Assembly: GCA_017510725.1 (NCBI GenBank)
Contig: JAFWMD010000049.1
Coordinates: forward strand, 1-64,000
Length of the DNA: 64,000 nt
Origin: Mogibacterium sp.
GTDB taxonomy: Bacteria; Bacillota; Clostridia; Peptostreptococcales; Anaerovoracaceae
Direction: 5' to 3'
Made by a program: the position numbers and the translations under genes. This document shows, piece by piece, positions 33,253 to 42,744 of the stretch. Below the pieces are notes generated by a model. The model was not told the DNA's origin and did no database searches. It was given only the letters and a program-made list of their open reading frames with translations. How positions within the stretch are numbered: position 1 is the first letter of the stretch; each line of letters starts with the position of its first letter.

Positions 33253-33289
33253 AGATCTGTCCTCCGGCTGTCTATATCCATTTCCACTG

Positions 33290-33295
33290 ATTATA
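33290..33295 (-). promoter_or_regulatory. Extended -10 promoter of the ADP-ribosylglycohydrolase gene
   Basis: TGT-TATAAT on the minus strand, without a clear -35 box. About 50 bp further upstream (33343-33356) is a tandem 7-mer TGACTCA-TGACTCA that might be a regulator site. Nothing else is seen in 33253-33461. Confidence 0.45.
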
Positions 33296-33461
33296 ACACG
33301 CCCCGGCCGGATTTTTTGCATGCCTGTTCCCCGAGGTTTGACTGACTCATGACTCAACCTGTGTCCTCAAGTTAATTCGGGAGCTGGATATTGTCTATAT
33401 AACTGCCTTTGTAACGGCCAAAAAGAATCTTTGTATGTGCCCAAACGCATTGATTTCAACG

Positions 33462-33494
33462 AAAAAGAGGTGGTCAGCAGATACTGTCCACCTC
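33462..33494 (-). terminator. Rho-independent terminator of the acyltransferase gene
   Basis: On the minus strand GAGGTGG pairs with CCACCTC around a 14-nt loop, followed by TTTTTCG, 27 nt after the stop codon. Confidence 0.8.
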
Positions 33495-33521
33495 CTCATT
33501 ACAGATATCGCTTCTGTCATA

Positions 33522-34685
33522 TTATCCTTTTTTCCCATTATCCCGGCTGAAGTTTATGGAAACGGCATTTTTAGCAAGTTTCATGAGGTCGCTGCACGGA
33601 TGCTCAAACACCTTAAGGCTGAAAAAAGCTGTCATTGCAGCCGCAATCAGTATGTAGACTGCATAGGCTGCAAGCATCGAACCATTATGCCCCACGAACG
33701 CGAGCCCCTTTACCTGGCCTGCCACTGCAGCATTGTATTTGCCGCCGAAAAGCACGAAGAGCTTTGGAAGTATCGCCCAGTTGCGGAAAAGATAGCACAG
33801 CGGCCTGTGCCAGAAGTACACGTTCAGCGTGCGTGATCCTATAGTCGTGATGAATCCCAGGTCTTTGTCCGGTATCACCGAAATGATGCATAGAGTTATC
33901 GCAATTGCGACCGCCCACACAGCCAGCCTTATCCACCAGCCGTTATCATAGGCATAGCTGAAGAACTGATTCAGGTACTCATAAGAGCGCCTTCCGGTGA
34001 ACCACTTGCGCCAGCTGTACATTCCCCACTTTCCGAGATAGCAGACGACCATGGATATTATGATACCGGCCCATCCTGCTATCATGAGCCAGCGCTTGCC
34101 TGCGAAGAATTCATTGAACTTCTTCATGTCGAAGTAGTAGCCTGTCATGTAGATCGGCAGGAAGTTTATCATTCTAGAAAGGCAGAATGCATCACCGACA
34201 GACGGGAAGTATCCTATGACCGCGCTCAGCGCAAATGCTCCCGTAATCATCATCCACGGCTTCACTTTAGCGTCGATCCTGCGCATTAGATAGAAGAGCA
34301 GCTCGTATTCCGCCATGACGAAAAGGTACCACGGTATGCCCGGCTCTTCGGTCCAGTGCCATATCGGATGCTGCCCCATCAGAGTCCTCGAGAACTGCAG
34401 GAATACCTTTAAGGCATAGCCGCAGAGGAAGAATCCAAGGAACTTGTCCCAGCGCATGCGGGTCTCGCCTTTTATCCCGAGCGATGCTCTCTCCGTCGTA
34501 ATGTAGTGCTTGTGTACAAGTCCGGAAATTAAAATGAACGCCGGCATGTGGAACGTATAGATCCACAGCGTCGTCCATCTTACCAGATGAGAATCAGACA
34601 CGTAGTCTGTTGTCATGTGGCCAAGCACGACAAGAAAAATCAGAAAAGCTTTAATATTGTCGTATCTGTATATTCTTTGTTTCAT
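33522..34685 (-). CDS. Acyltransferase family 3 membrane protein
   Basis: A 387-residue protein with about ten helices. It begins RYDNIKAFLIFLVVLGHMTT, the acyltransferase-3 hallmark with the conserved histidine, and has YTFHMPAFILISGLVHK. Related to capsule/teichoic-acid O-acetyltransferases. It lies 8 nt downstream of the InlB-repeat lipoprotein gene and ends the MoxR operon. It is distinct in sequence from the acyltransferase at 30399-31454. Confidence 0.88.
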   Translation of the reverse strand: MKQRIYRYDNIKAFLIFLVVLGHMTTDYVSDSHLVRWTTLWIYTFHMPAFILISGLVHKHYITTERASLGIKGETRMRWDKFLGFFLCGYALKVFLQFSRTLMGQHPIWHWTEEPGIPWYLFVMAEYELLFYLMRRIDAKVKPWMMITGAFALSAVIGYFPSVGDAFCLSRMINFLPIYMTGYYFDMKKFNEFFAGKRWLMIAGWAGIIISMVVCYLGKWGMYSWRKWFTGRRSYEYLNQFFSYAYDNGWWIRLAVWAVAIAITLCIISVIPDKDLGFITTIGSRTLNVYFWHRPLCYLFRNWAILPKLFVLFGGKYNAAVAGQVKGLAFVGHNGSMLAAYAVYILIAAAMTAFFSLKVFEHPCSDLMKLAKNAVSINFSRDNGKKG

Positions 34686-34693
34686 TTATGTTC

Positions 34694-36094
34694 CTATTGA
34701 TATGTGTACGGATAATAGATATCAACGTCCAGATCAGAAGCTACCTCTTCATAGTCCATGCCTGATCCTCCGTGCAGCACGTCGAGCAACGCAATCTTAT
34801 AGACCAGCTTCTGCTCATCACTTCCTTCCACAGCATCAGAAGAAATAATGATGATCGTCGGATTTATTTCTCCTCCGGAGCCCTCATCGCCTTCATCGCC
34901 TTCATCTTCCGATCCGCTGTCTCCTGACGTGCTATTGATCTTTTCGTGTATTTTTTCAGCCTCTTCTATCGCTTTATCCTCTGTATACTCATCCAGGAAT
35001 TTAAGGATTATACTGTCATCAGTAATATCGCTTGTGACATTTCCCTTGCAGGCCTCTACTATCTTTTTCTTTGACGTGCTTCCTCCGCCATCTATTACGA
35101 CATCAACGCTTTCCGGAACATCATTTACAGCAGTCTTGAACTCATTGTTCCACCAGTTGTAGAGATCTTCTTCCCACTGAGCATACAGGGTCTGGTCTTC
35201 GTTGGCTTTAAACTTTGTATCGCTTGTGACCTGACTTCCGCCTGTCGGTTCCGTGAACCAGCCGCTGAATTTGTATTTGTCTCTTTTTGCAGACGGCAGC
35301 TTTCCGTACGTCCCGCCTTCCTTGACCGTTATTTCGGTGCTGCTCAGCTCGACCTCGTCTCCGTCGCCGTTTCCGTCAAACGTGATCGTATATGTCTTCG
35401 CTTCGATCTTCGTCCAGTGCGCATACAAAGAGTGCGCCTTATCTGTCTTGACCTTTGTCTTTGAAGTCACCTTGCTGCCTTTTGTCTTTGACGTATACCA
35501 ACCGTCGAAGTCATATCCGCTCCTTGTCGGTGTCGGAAGTGCTCCATAGGTGGATCCCTTCCTGACAGAAAGTGATGTTCTGCTGCATTTAGCATCCTTG
35601 CTGTTCAGATAGAGAGTTACTTTTACATATGTAGTCTGAGTTGTGGCAGGACGTCTTACAACGCCGGTCGAAGGTCTTCTTACCGGAGTCCTGCTTACCG
35701 GTCTTGTGCTGGTGCCAGGGGTTGTAGAAGGTGTAGTACTGGTCGAAGGCTGCTGTTCTGGTTCTTCTTCATCATCACTGTCTTCGTCCTCGTCAGTAAC
35801 ATCTTCATCTTCAGAGTCGAAGCCCTCATCCTCATCATAGTCCTCGTCTCCATCATAGTCCTCGTCTTCGGACCCAAACCCCGTGAACAGAGGAGGCTCG
35901 GCGACAGGGATCCCCAGCTCGTCCCTGCGCACCTGATATGACTGCTGCAGCATGCCGTTATCATCACTGATAACTCCAACCACCTCTGTATTGTTGGTGA
36001 TCCTCGTACGGCAGCCACATAAAAGCATCATCAGCACGAGAGCTGAAATAAGTATCATTATTCTTAATGCATAAGGTCTGATGTTCTTTTTCAT
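34694..36094 (-). CDS. Lipoprotein with two InlB B-repeats
   Basis: A 466-residue surface lipoprotein. The signal peptide ends in the lipobox LLCGC (lipidated Cys28). A very acidic Asp/Glu segment (about 75-115) and a Thr/Pro linker are followed by two Listeria-Bacteroides (InlB B/Flg_new) repeats of about 70 residues with FDGWYTSKTKGSKVTS and FSGWFTEPTGGSQVTS. An acidic C-terminal alpha/beta region comes last. Such repeats are adhesin-like stalks. It is 13 nt downstream of the membrane protein gene in the MoxR operon. Confidence 0.85.
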   Translation of the reverse strand: MKKNIRPYALRIMILISALVLMMLLCGCRTRITNNTEVVGVISDDNGMLQQSYQVRRDELGIPVAEPPLFTGFGSEDEDYDGDEDYDEDEGFDSEDEDVTDEDEDSDDEEEPEQQPSTSTTPSTTPGTSTRPVSRTPVRRPSTGVVRRPATTQTTYVKVTLYLNSKDAKCSRTSLSVRKGSTYGALPTPTRSGYDFDGWYTSKTKGSKVTSKTKVKTDKAHSLYAHWTKIEAKTYTITFDGNGDGDEVELSSTEITVKEGGTYGKLPSAKRDKYKFSGWFTEPTGGSQVTSDTKFKANEDQTLYAQWEEDLYNWWNNEFKTAVNDVPESVDVVIDGGGSTSKKKIVEACKGNVTSDITDDSIILKFLDEYTEDKAIEEAEKIHEKINSTSGDSGSEDEGDEGDEGSGGEINPTIIIISSDAVEGSDEQKLVYKIALLDVLHGGSGMDYEEVASDLDVDIYYPYTYQ

Positions 36095-36107
36095 TTTCAG
36101 TTCCCCG

Positions 36108-37514
36108 TCACAGTGCGTACCGCAGTTTCAGTCTCAGCTTATCCCTGAATTTGCATTTGCTCTTTACCTGATTGATAGTATCCTTGGTGAACGCCTCCAT
36201 AAGCAGCCTGCTTTGTTCTGAGACCTTGTGATTGCTGTATGCGGCTTCGCTCCATGTCTTGTACATGTCCATGAAGAGTCTTGCATAGCTGTCGGAAAAT
36301 TCGCTCTTAAGCGCAGGCTCCATGGATGCAAACGACGGGCCGCTCTGCTCTACTCCGTATCCCTTGAGCCATCTGACTGCATATGGGAACAGTGCGGTGA
36401 CCGCTTCACGCGGGTCAGTACTGTTTATGCCCATGCGGTTCTGAGCGCGTTTCTTCGATAAGCGCCTGTACAGCAGATATCCGGCTGCCCCCAGACACGC
36501 AACAGCAAAGATGATAAGTCCGATTATAGCATAAGTGGCATAATCCACTTCGTCTCCCTCGTCTTCGAACTCGTCCTCTTCGTCCTCATACATGTCTTCT
36601 TCATATTCTTCGTCATAAAGATCATCATAGAGCGATAATTCGCTCTCGATAAGAGCGGACCTGAGTGCAAATCTGTCCCTGAAGTTCTCATCAATGCGTG
36701 ATATGCCATAGCTTTCACCCGGATCCACAAGCACCACTGCTCCGAACAGTATGAGCGCTGCAAGTGCGACAGGAACGAATGCAAGGATGTTTCCTCGCGA
36801 TACTGCCACTATCAGGGCGGCAATCATGACCGCGATGCATACTGCCGAAGGAAGCAGTCCGTAATACGCGAATGCAAGCATCACAATAATTGCGATAAGA
36901 CCGCTTATCGTGCGCCTCATCCTGACAGGCGGAAGTGCTGTCAGCAGACCTATAAGTCCGGCCATCCAGGCCATACCCGCCTGAGCGTCCCCATCTGTGG
37001 CTTCGTATCCTGCAGGAATCCGGTCATATAAATACGCCTGGGCTTCTTCTGCAACATCATAAAACGTGTTGATGAGCATCCCGATACCGCTGAAAATCCC
37101 GCTGCGCCATATGATGGCCACAACCAGCAGTATCACCGCAGCAGCCGCAGCTGCAATCCATCTGGCCTTTCCGGGTTTCACCGAGCCGGTGGTCGCGACA
37201 GCCAGGAATAACAAAGGACAGGTCAGCGCATACAGCAAGAGTTCCGGCGAATCTATGCTCATGCAAAACAGAGCAGGGACTGTTGTCACCAGAGCCGCAC
37301 AGGCAAGGTTGATGACAAGATCATTCTGCCAGGCAGGCTGTTTCTTTGACTCATCAAGCTTAAGTATAGGCACTGAAGAATGAACCAGCGCACCAAAACT
37401 TTCGTCCTCAGCTTTCGTCTCACCGTTTCCGTCTGCCTTGCGGCGGAAGTGGTGTCCCCTGCCCTTATTTATAATATCTTTTATTCTGATTTTTTCCTTT
37501 ATGTTCAGTTTCAT
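36108..37514 (-). CDS. Polytopic membrane protein of a MoxR-DUF58 operon
   Basis: A 468-residue protein. A basic cytosolic N-terminus is followed by about eight helices (80-275), an extracytoplasmic acidic loop rich in Asp/Glu/Tyr (about 305-340), one more helix, and a cytosolic C-terminal domain of about 110 residues (AVTALFPYAVRWLKGYGVEQ) resembling DUF4129. In relatives of this operon the third gene usually has a transglutaminase core between the membrane parts; here that domain is missing and an acidic loop stands in its place. Starts 17 nt after the DUF58 gene. Function unknown. Confidence 0.65.
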   Translation of the reverse strand: MKLNIKEKIRIKDIINKGRGHHFRRKADGNGETKAEDESFGALVHSSVPILKLDESKKQPAWQNDLVINLACAALVTTVPALFCMSIDSPELLLYALTCPLLFLAVATTGSVKPGKARWIAAAAAAVILLVVAIIWRSGIFSGIGMLINTFYDVAEEAQAYLYDRIPAGYEATDGDAQAGMAWMAGLIGLLTALPPVRMRRTISGLIAIIVMLAFAYYGLLPSAVCIAVMIAALIVAVSRGNILAFVPVALAALILFGAVVLVDPGESYGISRIDENFRDRFALRSALIESELSLYDDLYDEEYEEDMYEDEEDEFEDEGDEVDYATYAIIGLIIFAVACLGAAGYLLYRRLSKKRAQNRMGINSTDPREAVTALFPYAVRWLKGYGVEQSGPSFASMEPALKSEFSDSYARLFMDMYKTWSEAAYSNHKVSEQSRLLMEAFTKDTINQVKSKCKFRDKLRLKLRYAL

Positions 37515-37531
37515 AAGATCGCAAATCAGTC

Positions 37532-38671
37532 CTATATTTCTATTCCGGCCGTATCGCTTTTATACGTCGATGCCTGGAATCCTGCGACGGTCATGCTGCC
37601 CTCAGTAAAGCTGCCGCTGTCGCCGTATTTCAGTATTGTAACGTTGCACCCGTTTGCCAGAACATCTATATTGCCCGGGATATGTGAGCTTACTATTACT
37701 ACATGAGCATATCTGGCATCAGCTATGTCCCTGCTTATTTTGGCAAATGCGCTTGGCATGCGTGCAGGCACAGCCAGGTATTCGTCTGCTGCCGCAGCAG
37801 CTTCATTTTCATCGGCAACTCTCCGTATGACTGCCTTGCCTGTTTTAGGATCCGTCCATCCTGTATAGCATGTCAGGTCATTCATCCTTAGAGTTTGTAT
37901 CAGCGACGCGTATACCGCAGCGACTGCATCAAGAGCTGCAGGGTCGTGCGATATGTCTGACGGGTTGTCAAGTATGATAAGGTACTGATCGGATACCGGG
38001 CTTCCCAGCACCCTCACGAGCGGCTTATCGATCTTTTCGGAAAGCTTCCAGTGTATGTTCCTGACCGGATCTCCCGGTACATACTCTTTTATGTCTATCA
38101 TGTCGCCCGAGACAGAGCCCCTGACTCTGGCTGACTCCGCATCACTCTCCGGCATGGCGCTTACCCCTGCCTGAACGATGTTCATTTCGAACAGCTCCGG
38201 CATTATGGTCACACCTGCCCGCCCGTCAAAATCTATCTTTTTCTTCCACAGCCCGAGGGGATCCCTCACGAGCGGCGGATCTACAGACAGCTCATATCTG
38301 CCTGCATGTCCGGGTATTATTTCAATACCTACATCTTTTGTGCCATGCGGTCCCAGGCTCTCATTTATTGCAAAGGATTCAGTTTCTCCAGTGCGGAGGT
38401 TCGTGCAGACAACTGCCGACTCAACCATGGCGACCGGAAGTACGCCTTCGTTTTTTAAGTTAAGAGTAAACACCCGGCGGTCATCCTTAAGGCCCGCATC
38501 GTAAAGAGACAGACTGACTTTGCCTGCAGTCAGTCTGAGCAACGCATAAGAAGCCGGCAGCGCTGCCACCAGCGCCACCAGAAGTGCGAGTGTCACGCTT
38601 CCATTCGAGAACAGGTACAGAATAAGCGCGGATACTATTAATAATGCCCAGATGATCACATTCTTGCGCAT
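37532..38671 (-). CDS. DUF58 domain-containing protein
   Basis: A 379-residue protein. Two N-terminal helices (about 5-50) precede a beta-sandwich region and then the DUF58 core, MIDIKEYVPGDPVRNIHWKL, followed by a von Willebrand A-like fold (YLIILDNPSDIS). These proteins act with MoxR ATPases in envelope or metalloprotein assembly. It starts 8 nt after the MoxR gene. Confidence 0.9.
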   Translation of the reverse strand: MRKNVIIWALLIVSALILYLFSNGSVTLALLVALVAALPASYALLRLTAGKVSLSLYDAGLKDDRRVFTLNLKNEGVLPVAMVESAVVCTNLRTGETESFAINESLGPHGTKDVGIEIIPGHAGRYELSVDPPLVRDPLGLWKKKIDFDGRAGVTIMPELFEMNIVQAGVSAMPESDAESARVRGSVSGDMIDIKEYVPGDPVRNIHWKLSEKIDKPLVRVLGSPVSDQYLIILDNPSDISHDPAALDAVAAVYASLIQTLRMNDLTCYTGWTDPKTGKAVIRRVADENEAAAAADEYLAVPARMPSAFAKISRDIADARYAHVVIVSSHIPGNIDVLANGCNVTILKYGDSGSFTEGSMTVAGFQASTYKSDTAGIEI

Positions 38672-38679
38672 CGGCTCTC

Positions 38680-39639
38680 CTATACGCTGTATGGTGGCTT
38701 GATGCTAGTGAGGATCTGCTCCAGCACTTCCCTTGTCTGTGTGCCGGCAGCACGCTCTCTCTGAGTCAGAAGGATACGGTGCGAGCAGACATCGCAGAAC
38801 ACGTCCCTGATGTCCTCTTCATTTACGTAATCCCTGCCGTGCAGGAGAGCAGATGCCTTCGCCATATGGCTCACTGCAATGGAACCTCTCGGGCTTATGC
38901 CGAGTTCGGTGCTGAGGCTCGAACGCGATGCTTCGGACAGGTCGGTAATATATCCTACCAGTGAATCCTTGATGGTCACCATCAGTGTTGCCTTCTGCAT
39001 GGCCTTGACCGAAGCAAGGGTCACTACCTTTCTCAATGCCGCATACGGATCTTCAGTCTGTCTTCCGCGGATGATATTGATCTCGCTCTCCTTGTCAGGA
39101 TAGCCGACCGTAAGTCTCACGAGGAATCTGTCCATCTGAGCATGAGGCAGCATCTGTGTGCCTGCAGCTCCGACCTGGTTTTCTGTAGCGATGACTATGA
39201 ACGGATCCGGCAGTTCGTGTGTGACACCGTCTACCGTCACCTGATGCTCCTCCATTGCCTCAAGCAGCGCCGCCTGGGTCCTGCTCGAAGTACGGTTGAT
39301 TTCGTCTGCAAGCAGCAGGTTGGTGCGGTTGATGATGCCCGGCATGTATGTGAAGGAGTCTTTCTCTTTGTTGAATACCGAGAAGCCGACAATGTCTGAT
39401 GGCAGAACATCAGGTGTGCACTGGATCCTGTTGTACTCCAGGCCGAGCGTTTTGCCGAGAGCAACTGCAAGAGAAGTCTTGCCGACACCCGGAACGTCGT
39501 CGAGAAGTATATGTCCGTTTGCCAAGATGGCCATGAGCACCTTATGAATTACATCGCTCTTACCGATGATCACCTTGCCTATCTCTGCTTCTATAGCCTG
39601 TGTGGCCTGATAAACCGATTGTAAAGTCTTTTCCTGCAC
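38680..39639 (-). CDS. MoxR family AAA ATPase
   Basis: A 319-residue chaperone-like ATPase. Walker A DVPGVGKTSLA, Walker B LLADEINR, sensor 1 VIATENQVG and the C-terminal lid RGSIAVSHMAKA are intact. First gene of the group MoxR-DUF58-membrane protein-InlB lipoprotein-acyltransferase. MoxR proteins remodel or activate partners that carry VWA domains. Confidence 0.94.
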   Translation of the reverse strand: MQEKTLQSVYQATQAIEAEIGKVIIGKSDVIHKVLMAILANGHILLDDVPGVGKTSLAVALGKTLGLEYNRIQCTPDVLPSDIVGFSVFNKEKDSFTYMPGIINRTNLLLADEINRTSSRTQAALLEAMEEHQVTVDGVTHELPDPFIVIATENQVGAAGTQMLPHAQMDRFLVRLTVGYPDKESEINIIRGRQTEDPYAALRKVVTLASVKAMQKATLMVTIKDSLVGYITDLSEASRSSLSTELGISPRGSIAVSHMAKASALLHGRDYVNEEDIRDVFCDVCSHRILLTQRERAAGTQTREVLEQILTSIKPPYSV

Positions 39640-39658
39640 TTTGGGCCTCCCTTATTTT

Positions 39659-40897
39659 TTATGCTGCATCTTCAAGTTCCATGATCGTCCTGCGTTCGAT
39701 CACCGCCGGACCGGCTTCAGGGCTGCTGTAATACTCAGGGCCTATCAGGCCTTCGTCTATACCGCCTTTGTACGGATTCGCCTCCCCTGCCGAGCCGAGA
39801 TCATGTTTCCCATTCTCATCATATCTTGTGATGACTATTCTGTCATCATATATCTCTATTACGCTGCCTGTAAGCGTCTCGTCGGCAGCACGGTACTGCG
39901 ATCCAGGATCGCTGCTGTACTCTTCCGGCGCACAGTTCATGTAGTAGCCTGTATATCCGGCGTTCATGTACGTGAACCCCAGGGTCTCCTCTTTAAAGCT
40001 GTCCGTATTGATGTCGTTATCGTTGAACTCCGGTATCAGCATCGTGTCGCCGGGCGCCTTGTATACGCAGCTTCCGCCAAGGTAGCAGTCCCAGCCTTTT
40101 GAATGATCGTGTCCGAACAGGTAGATTATATCCATGCCGGACGCTGCTTCGTTCACCACATCGAAAATGAGTGATGAATAGAGATTGTCGCCTGTAGTAT
40201 GTCTCGAGGAAGTCCTCGCAGTATAGTGGAGCGGTACGTGTCCGGCTATGATCACCGGGCGTGTCTCACCGTTTGCGATGAGTCCGTCGAAGCACTTCTT
40301 CATCTCAGAAGCTGCTCTCGTCACCTTGAAGTGACATCCGGATACCTTGCCCTGTTTCCACGGAAAATCATTCTCAGTGTTGAGCACGTAAACCAGATAA
40401 TCGCTGTACTCGTGCAGACCGCTTTCAGCGATCGACTCTGTAAGCTTATCGTGGTTGCCCTGCACGAATATTATGTTTTCAGACTTCACGGAAGGAGCCT
40501 CATCCCCGATGATTTCCCTGATCTCTTCTATTGATTCCTCAGGACTCAGCTGGTAGTCATGCAGCTTTGCGTCATTGGTATAATCGCCGCATATGATGGC
40601 GGAATCAGGCTGCATTCCGTCGCGGCCCACCGCCTCAAGGATACCCTCCAGAGTATCCTCAGGATCATCAAAGTGGTAATCCGCCTGGAAATCCGACGCG
40701 GTGAAGATTACCGCATTGGCGTCGCTGTCCGGCACAGCCTCTGTCACTTCTTCGACCGCTTCTTCTGCCGCTTCTTCTGTACCATTCTCTTTGGCTGTGC
40801 CACTGCAGCCGGAAAGAATCACCGCGGCAGCAGCGCAGACGCACAGCAGCAGAACTATGATCGGCCATATTCTAAAACTGGAACTCTTTTGCTTCAT
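39659..40897 (-). CDS. Metallophosphoesterase lipoprotein
   Basis: A 412-residue calcineurin-like phosphoesterase tethered outside the cell. The signal peptide ends in ILSGC (lipidated Cys31), followed by an acidic Glu/Ala-rich linker. The dimetal motifs occur in order: ICGDYTND, VQGNHDKL, IAGHVPLHY and LFGHDHSKGW. It lies upstream of the MoxR gene (19 nt) and downstream of the dlt-like cluster, from which a hairpin at 40925-40949 separates it. The substrate could be a cyclic nucleotide, nucleotide or glycerol-phosphate ester. Confidence 0.88.
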   Translation of the reverse strand: MKQKSSSFRIWPIIVLLLCVCAAAAVILSGCSGTAKENGTEEAAEEAVEEVTEAVPDSDANAVIFTASDFQADYHFDDPEDTLEGILEAVGRDGMQPDSAIICGDYTNDAKLHDYQLSPEESIEEIREIIGDEAPSVKSENIIFVQGNHDKLTESIAESGLHEYSDYLVYVLNTENDFPWKQGKVSGCHFKVTRAASEMKKCFDGLIANGETRPVIIAGHVPLHYTARTSSRHTTGDNLYSSLIFDVVNEAASGMDIIYLFGHDHSKGWDCYLGGSCVYKAPGDTMLIPEFNDNDINTDSFKEETLGFTYMNAGYTGYYMNCAPEEYSSDPGSQYRAADETLTGSVIEIYDDRIVITRYDENGKHDLGSAGEANPYKGGIDEGLIGPEYYSSPEAGPAVIERRTIMELEDAA

Positions 40898-40924
40898 GTT
40901 GCGTATCAGTGTTTATACGTTCAG

Positions 40925-40949
40925 ACAGCCGGGCACACGACCCGGCTGT
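40925..40949 (-). terminator. Hairpin after the dltC-like gene
   Basis: The perfect 9-bp stem ACAGCCGGG/CCCGGCTGT has a 7-nt loop, between the carrier-protein gene and the phosphoesterase gene. No uridine tract follows on the minus strand, so termination may be partial or it may be an RNA-stability hairpin. Confidence 0.5.
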
Positions 40950-40971
40950 GCCAGTATTCCGAGTATTGTTT

Positions 40972-41199
40972 TTATTCGTACTGCAGCTTCTGGATAAGCT
41001 CGTACAGTGCCTCAGCTGAATTAAAGTTCTCCGGAAGCAGGTCGTTTACATTGATCTCAACATCGAATTCGTCGTTAACATCCGTAACGATCGCAACGAT
41101 GTCGAGCGAGTCGAGCATCTCGTCATCGATAAGTCTGGTCTCTGTTTCAAAGTCGATATCCGGCCTTACCTCACTCATGATCCTAAGCAGTTCTTCCAT
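40972..41199 (-). CDS. dltC: Acyl/D-alanyl carrier protein (DltC-like)
   Basis: A 75-residue carrier protein. The phosphopantetheine attachment serine is in MLDSLDIVAIV (about Ser31), and a four-helix acidic fold is expected. Next to the adenylation enzyme, MBOAT and DltD-like genes it is best read as DltC, carrying an activated amino acid for wall-polymer esterification. It starts 11 nt after the dltA-like gene. Confidence 0.85.
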   Translation of the reverse strand: MEELLRIMSEVRPDIDFETETRLIDDEMLDSLDIVAIVTDVNDEFDVEINVNDLLPENFNSAEALYELIQKLQYE

Positions 41200-41210
41200 T
41201 TTGCTTCCTC

Positions 41211-42728
41211 CTATTTTCTGATTTCTTCTTTTAATTTTACCCTGTCGATCTTGCTGTTCTTGTTCATAGGCAGCCTGTCATATCTCTTGAATATATTAGG
41301 CCACATGTACTTAGGCAGCTTGTCGCTCAGGAATTTGATTATCGCTTTCGTATCGTCGCTCTCCGACTGGTAGAAGCAGACGATCTTGCTTCTCTCCTCG
41401 TCATAGAGGCAGCACGATGTATCTATGAACGGTATCGCGTTTAGCGCCACTTCGATCTCACCGAGCTCGATTCTGTGACCCATGTGCTTGATCTGGAAGT
41501 CTCTCCTTGCAGCGAATACCAGATTGCCGTCATCATTATAATACGCCATGTCTCCCGTGCCGTAAAGCAGACTCGGGTGTTCTGTGATGGCCGGATTCTG
41601 GAAGAAGGCCTCCCTCGTCTTTTCCGGATTGTTCCAGTAGCCAAGTGCCAGGCCGGCTCCTCCGACGCAGATCTCGCCTACATCTCCCACCTTCGTGACA
41701 GGCTTCTCTCTCTTCTCGTCGAGTAGCACTACCTTGGTGTTAACGAACGCCTTGCCTATAGGAAGAGCCTTCAGCTCGTCCTGCTTGCCCTCGATGATGC
41801 AGTAAGTGCAGTTGCAGGTGATCTCCGTAGGTCCGTATAGATTGACATACATAGGTTCAGGCACGTTGTCCATCCAGTAGTTGAGTGCCTTGATAGGCAT
41901 CACTTCTCCGGAGAACATGATGTATCTCATGTGCGGTTTTTCTTCGACAGCGCCGAATGCCTTGAAGTCTGAAACTATTCTGAGTGCCGATACTGCCCAG
42001 ATTATGGTGTTTGCCTTGTATTTGACAAGGAATTCCAGCAGGAGCTTCGGCATCAGGAACAGTCTCTTAGGGACGACAACTATCGATGCGCCGTTCTTCA
42101 TGGCGTTATATATATCCTTGACCGAGACGTCGAAGTCGAACGGAGCCTGGTTTGCGTGAACCATTTCCGAGTCGAATCCGAATGTGTCTCCGAAGGCCTC
42201 CACCATGTCTATGACTCCGCGGTGGCAAATCACTACGCCCTTAGGCACTCCGGTCGATCCGGATGTGAATATCCCGTACAGCGGGTCAGTATCGATGGCT
42301 TCGCTTCTTACTTTTCTGAGGAGCTCTTCATCTATTTCAGTGCCTGTTGAAGCCTCCGTGAAATCTATGGCTCCTTCCACTGCCTTTCCGGTATCCGTAC
42401 GCGCATCTATGACAGCTACAGGATTGAGCGTATCGTATATGAGCTTTATTCTTTCAGCAGGCAGGGAGTTGTCGATAGGCACATAGAAGTTTCCCGTGTA
42501 CACCACTCCCATGAAAGCGACTATGGAGCGGATGTTGCGGTCGATTATGACTGCAACCGGCTTATTACTGTATTCCGAGAGCCCGTTTTTAAGCAGGTAT
42601 GTGCCGATGGTTTTCGCCCTGGTAATATACTCGTTGTAAGTCAGCTTCTCATGCTCGTCCTCAAGAGCGATCTTGTCAGGAAAGTTTTCTGCGCTTTTTT
42701 CAAGATATTCAAGTACGTTTCTTATCAT
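41211..42728 (-). CDS. dltA: Amino-acid adenylation enzyme (DltA-like)
   Basis: A 505-residue AMP-forming ligase. Core motifs are YGIFTSGSTGVPKGVV (P-loop), YGPTEITCNCTY, YGTGDMAYY, RRDFQIKHMGHRIELGEIE and the catalytic C-terminal lysine in MNKNSKIDR. In the dlt pathway it activates D-alanine and loads it onto DltC. The length and lone adenylation architecture match DltA; selectivity for D-alanine against another amino acid cannot be proved from the sequence alone. Confidence 0.87.
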   Translation of the reverse strand: MIRNVLEYLEKSAENFPDKIALEDEHEKLTYNEYITRAKTIGTYLLKNGLSEYSNKPVAVIIDRNIRSIVAFMGVVYTGNFYVPIDNSLPAERIKLIYDTLNPVAVIDARTDTGKAVEGAIDFTEASTGTEIDEELLRKVRSEAIDTDPLYGIFTSGSTGVPKGVVICHRGVIDMVEAFGDTFGFDSEMVHANQAPFDFDVSVKDIYNAMKNGASIVVVPKRLFLMPKLLLEFLVKYKANTIIWAVSALRIVSDFKAFGAVEEKPHMRYIMFSGEVMPIKALNYWMDNVPEPMYVNLYGPTEITCNCTYCIIEGKQDELKALPIGKAFVNTKVVLLDEKREKPVTKVGDVGEICVGGAGLALGYWNNPEKTREAFFQNPAITEHPSLLYGTGDMAYYNDDGNLVFAARRDFQIKHMGHRIELGEIEVALNAIPFIDTSCCLYDEERSKIVCFYQSESDDTKAIIKFLSDKLPKYMWPNIFKRYDRLPMNKNSKIDRVKLKEEIRK

Positions 42729-42744
42729 ACGGATACCTCCTTAC

